A DNA stretch of 8,840 nucleotides from assembly GCA_023249795.1 (NCBI GenBank), contig JAHFBU010000054.1, positions 1 through 8,840 of the forward strand, given 5' to 3'. Below the pieces are notes generated by a model. The model did no database searches. It saw only the letters and a list, made by a program, of their open reading frames with translations, and was not told where the DNA came from. The position numbers and the translations under genes were made by a program. Source of the stretch: Syntrophaceae bacterium. GTDB taxonomy: Bacteria > Desulfobacterota > Syntrophia > Syntrophales > UBA5619. Positions 6,515 through 8,840 of the stretch are shown here, one piece after another; positions within the stretch are counted from its first letter, which is position 1, and each line of letters begins with the position of its first letter.

Positions 6515-6542
6515 AATATATGCACCGGCCGGCCTGTGTCAA
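6515..6542 (-). promoter_or_regulatory. Sigma70-like promoter for the HExxH/FmdB pair
   Basis: On the minus strand a perfect -35 hexamer TTGACA (plus 6537-6542) is followed after 16 bp by TATATT (plus 6515-6520), which matches the -10 consensus at five of six positions. Transcription would start near 6508, giving a leader of about 22 nt that contains the Shine-Dalgarno for ATG 6485. The spacer contains GGCCGGCC (6526-6533, palindromic) within a wider imperfect dyad, a possible operator. This is the best promoter in the window and indicates that the pair can be expressed independently of mlaFD. Confidence 0.65.
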
Positions 6543-6578
6543 CCTCAATCATCCTCAAACTTGCGCAAGAATATGGGG

Positions 6579-6604
6579 AAAAAGGAGGCTCCGGATAAAT
6601 CCTT
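6579..6604 (-). terminator. Possible weak terminator after mlaD
   Basis: On the minus strand, downstream of the mlaD stop, AAGGA (plus 6600-6604) can pair with TCCTT (plus 6582-6586), the latter running into TTTTT (plus 6579-6583). The 5-bp stem is weak, overlaps the T-run, and has a 13-nt loop. The placement between two transcription units makes a terminator plausible, but the structure alone is not convincing. Confidence 0.25.
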
Positions 6605-6627
6605 CACGGTGAACCCCGGCGACAGCG

Positions 6628-8109
6628 CTATTTCGGAATGGGCGTGGAGGTCAGCATGTACTTGAGGTCGTCATCCTCGAAGTGGATGGCGAAGCCTCCG
6701 AATATGGACCGGTTGTCCTGGTCGCTCGCGATATCGTCCCAGCCGGCGGAGAGGTAGAGGTGCTTCAAGAGCTGGTATTCCGCGCCGGCTTTGAGGTGGG
6801 CGCGGCGGTCGCTTCCGAAGTCGAATGCCTCAAAAGAGAGTTTCAGCTTATCGTCCAGCGCAAAGTAGTCAATGCCAACGCCGCCTGTCGATTCCAGAAG
6901 GCCGCCCCGGATGACAAGATCCTGGTATCTTTTGCCGATCTGGGCGTTGAAGAGGAGGCCGTCGCGGTCCCATTCCTCCGTTCGCGTCGTAACGCCACCC
7001 ACAGTAACATCCCTGGTGGTCTTTCTTCCCCGCGGATCGCTGACGATGCCGAGGATGTAGAATTTGTCCTCTTTGGGCTGGATCCGCAGATCGAGGTAGC
7101 TTTTGGCGTCGCTCTTGTCGAAAAGATATTCGCCCCGATAGCTCAGGAAGGTTCGGAACTGTTCCGCCTTGTTCACGTAACGGTTCAGGCCGGTCAACCC
7201 CTCGTTGAGGTTCCGAACCGTCTCATCGTCGTTGACGAGTTTGCCGATGCTCCCCCGCCCCTCGTTGATCTTCGCCGTCACCTCTTCGAGCGAGGTCAGG
7301 GTTTTATTCAGCTTCTCCGAGGTCGTCTTGTCCTTGACGAGCTGACCCAGGGTTCCTTCGCCCCGCTGGACGCCTTCGGAGATATCGCTCAGCGCGGTAA
7401 ATGCCTTCTCCATCTCACGCGAGGCGGACTTCAGGGTATCCATAACCTGGCTCACCTTGTCATCGTTCCGGGTAATCACCCGGTTGAGATTCCCGGTCAA
7501 CTCGCGGGTGTTCTCAAGAACTGCGTGAAGGGCCGCTTCGTTGCTGACGATGACATTGTTCAGATTCCGCGTAAGATCCCGCGTATTGTTGAAAATGCTG
7601 GCGATCGCCTCCTCTCCGGCCTGACCGGTAAGAACACGATTGAGGGAACTGGTCACGCCGCGGACGTCTTCCGCGATCAGGCCAAGCTGATTGAGCATTC
7701 GGTCGATGTCCGCCTGGCGTTCCGTGCGGGAGATCTGTTCCCCGGACGTGAGGTAGGCCGCCCCCGGGGTGCCGGAATGGAGTTCGACATACTTGTCTCC
7801 GAGGATGCCATGGGTCTTGATGGAGGCGATCGCGTCCTTCTCGATCGTTACGTTGGGGATAATGCGGAGCCGGACAAGGGCCTTTCCGTCCTTGAGACTG
7901 ATCGATTCGACCCGACCGACCTCGACGCCGGCAATCTGGACCGAGGCGTCTCGGTCGAGACCCGCCGCATTGTCGAATACGACATCCAGCGTATAGCCCT
8001 TCTTCAGGCCCAGACCCTGCTTCCCGACCTGAACGGACATATACCCGAGGATGATCAATCCCACGAGGACGAACAACCCGACCTTTGCCTCCGAACTCAA
8101 TGAAAACAT
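6628..8109 (-). CDS. mlaD: MlaD-like MCE protein with repeat-rich helical region and C-terminal beta-barrel-like domain
   Basis: This 493-residue protein belongs to a phospholipid-trafficking ABC system. Residues 1-7 are cytoplasmic and about 10-28 form the inner-membrane anchor. About 37-115 are one MCE domain (YTLDVVFDNAAGLDRDASVQ, GVEVGRVESI, and GILGDKYVEL). Residues about 130-320 are predicted helical with two internal repeats: NTRDLT/NTRELT 25 residues apart, and GEGTLGQLVKD/GRGSIGKLVND 34 residues apart. Residues about 322-493 alternate hydrophobic and polar residues in short strands (SYLDLRIQP, FYILGIVSDP, LLFNAQIGKRY, LKLSFEAFDFG, LYLSAGWD, GGFAIHFEDDDLKYML), as in an outer-membrane beta-barrel. 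E. coli MlaD is only about 180 residues, so this is a long form. ATG 8109 is chosen because SSEAKVGLFVLVGL immediately precedes the anchor as in other MlaD proteins; the frame runs on to 8304 inside mlaF. It starts 34 nt after the mlaF stop. Confidence 0.9.
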   Translation of the reverse strand: MFSLSSEAKVGLFVLVGLIILGYMSVQVGKQGLGLKKGYTLDVVFDNAAGLDRDASVQIAGVEVGRVESISLKDGKALVRLRIIPNVTIEKDAIASIKTHGILGDKYVELHSGTPGAAYLTSGEQISRTERQADIDRMLNQLGLIAEDVRGVTSSLNRVLTGQAGEEAIASIFNNTRDLTRNLNNVIVSNEAALHAVLENTRELTGNLNRVITRNDDKVSQVMDTLKSASREMEKAFTALSDISEGVQRGEGTLGQLVKDKTTSEKLNKTLTSLEEVTAKINEGRGSIGKLVNDDETVRNLNEGLTGLNRYVNKAEQFRTFLSYRGEYLFDKSDAKSYLDLRIQPKEDKFYILGIVSDPRGRKTTRDVTVGGVTTRTEEWDRDGLLFNAQIGKRYQDLVIRGGLLESTGGVGIDYFALDDKLKLSFEAFDFGSDRRAHLKAGAEYQLLKHLYLSAGWDDIASDQDNRSIFGGFAIHFEDDDLKYMLTSTPIPK

Positions 8110-8143
8110 TCCCGCCCCCAACCCCTTTGACTTTGTTCTCCGC

Positions 8144-8840
8144 TCACACGATCCGAATCGGCCCTTCGATGCTTCCCGCAAGGAACTGGACCGTGACGGG
8201 GTTCCGTGATGCCCGCACCTCTTCCGGTGTTCCGTTTTCGATGATCTTCCCCTCGTACAGCATGGCGATCCGGTGGCCGATCTCGAAGATCGACCGGATG
8301 TCATGGCTGATCACCACGCAGGTCAGGTTGAAATTCTTCTGCGTCTCCACGATCAACCGGTTGATCGCCTCGGTCATGACGGGATCGAGGCCCGTCGTCG
8401 GCTCATCGAACAGGACGATCCGGGGGCGCATCGCAATCGCCCGGGCCAGCCCCACCCGCTTGCGCATACCGCCGCTCAGCTCGGCGGGGATCTTCGTCTC
8501 GACACCCGTCAAGCCGACGGAGCGAAGCCGATCGGCGACCGTCTCCCGGATCTCCTTCTCCGTCATCGATGTGTGCTCCCGAAGTGGAAAGGCGACGTTT
8601 TCGCCTACGGTCATGGAGTCGAAGAGGGCCGCCTCCTGAAAGAGCATTCCGAATTTCTTCCGGGTCTCGTTGAGCTCATGGTCGCCCAGTTTCGTGATAT
8701 CCACGCCATCGATCAGGACTTGGCCGCTGTCCGGCTGGAGCAACCCGATCATGTGCTTGAGCAGGACGCTTTTCCCGCCACCGCTCCGTCCGATGATTAC
8801 GGTGGTCTTCCCGCCCTCGATCTCAATATCGAGGCCGTCG
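8144..8840 (-). CDS. mlaF: MlaF-like ABC transporter ATPase (partial, start beyond window)
   Basis: The visible 231 C-terminal residues form nearly a full ABC ATPase; the N-terminal few dozen residues lie past the right edge. Seen in order are Walker A GRSGGGKS (plus about 8768-8791), the Q-loop FQEAALFDSMTVGENVAFPL, signature LSGGMRKR, Walker B RIVLFDEPTTGLDP and H-loop VVISHD. The block ALFDSMTVGENVAFPLREH is characteristic of the MlaF/Ttg2A branch. MlaF powers lipid movement together with permease MlaE, which is probably encoded just upstream, outside the window. The gene runs into mlaD after 34 nt on the same strand, so they are one operon. An internal ATG at 8752 (Met of MIGLL) is not the start because Walker A lies before it in the same frame. 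Confidence 0.95.
   Translation of the reverse strand, partial: DGLDIEIEGGKTTVIIGRSGGGKSVLLKHMIGLLQPDSGQVLIDGVDITKLGDHELNETRKKFGMLFQEAALFDSMTVGENVAFPLREHTSMTEKEIRETVADRLRSVGLTGVETKIPAELSGGMRKRVGLARAIAMRPRIVLFDEPTTGLDPVMTEAINRLIVETQKNFNLTCVVISHDIRSIFEIGHRIAMLYEGKIIENGTPEEVRASRNPVTVQFLAGSIEGPIRIV

Noticed and set aside
6682..8103. A 473-residue open frame on the plus strand, antisense to mlaD
   Set aside because: It lies entirely opposite mlaD, has no recognisable domain, and such long antisense frames are expected opposite GC-rich genes with strong codon bias.
8110..8304. N-terminal extension of MlaD into the mlaF gene
   Set aside because: The extra residues are a frame-shifted reading of mlaF. 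The internal ATG at 8109 places the membrane anchor at the expected position.
1..8840. CRISPR array, tRNA, rRNA, insertion sequence or toxin-antitoxin pair
   Set aside because: No regularly spaced repeats, cloverleaf sequences, transposase motifs or small paired genes of that kind were found by reading the window.

Overview
The window is ordinary-looking chromosomal DNA from a Gram-negative (diderm) bacterium. It carries a transenvelope lipid-transport operon of the Mla type, a lipoprotein substrate-binding protein and several housekeeping or orphan genes. Moderately high GC, the gene set (long MlaD, FmdB-family zinc ribbon, YihY fused to a CRP-like module, DHH phosphoesterase) and a degraded CHSxxSGN-type dispersed repeat at the left edge suggest a 'deltaproteobacterium' (Desulfobacterota, perhaps the Syntrophales/Syntrophus neighbourhood). 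That placement is inference; no rRNA or marker gene is present to settle it.

Layout, left to right. Positions 1-162 are non-coding with a degenerate dispersed repeat. A family 5 (peptide/nickel type) extracytoplasmic solute-binding lipoprotein lies on the minus strand (163-1803), with a perfect 9-bp inverted repeat in its leader. Divergent from it is a plus-strand fusion gene (1957-3564): a YihY/BrkB six-helix membrane domain, a CRP-type cyclic-nucleotide-binding domain and a winged-helix-like tail. After 246 bp with no convincing gene come a family 6 uracil/hypoxanthine-DNA glycosylase on the minus strand (3811-4308) and, divergent from it across a 218-bp control region, a DHH/DHHA1 phosphoesterase on the plus strand (4527-5585). 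The right side is entirely minus strand. mlaF (cut by the window end) and mlaD form one unit. A separate two-gene unit then follows, with its own good sigma70-like promoter: a small HExxH putative metallopeptidase and an FmdB-type zinc-ribbon protein.

How the genes fit together. MlaF (ATPase) and MlaD (membrane-anchored MCE protein) belong to a phospholipid-trafficking ABC system; the permease MlaE is presumably just beyond the right edge. MlaD is unusual: after its MCE domain it has a long repeat-rich helical region and a C-terminal part that reads as a beta-barrel. It could therefore span from inner to outer membrane without separate MlaC/MlaA partners, and none is seen downstream. The fusion protein at 1957-3564 would place a cyclic-nucleotide (or other small-ligand) sensor and a possible DNA-binding tail on the cytoplasmic face of an integral membrane protein. 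The HExxH/FmdB pair is the least understood unit. No CRISPR array, tRNA, rRNA, intact mobile element or obvious defence system is visible.
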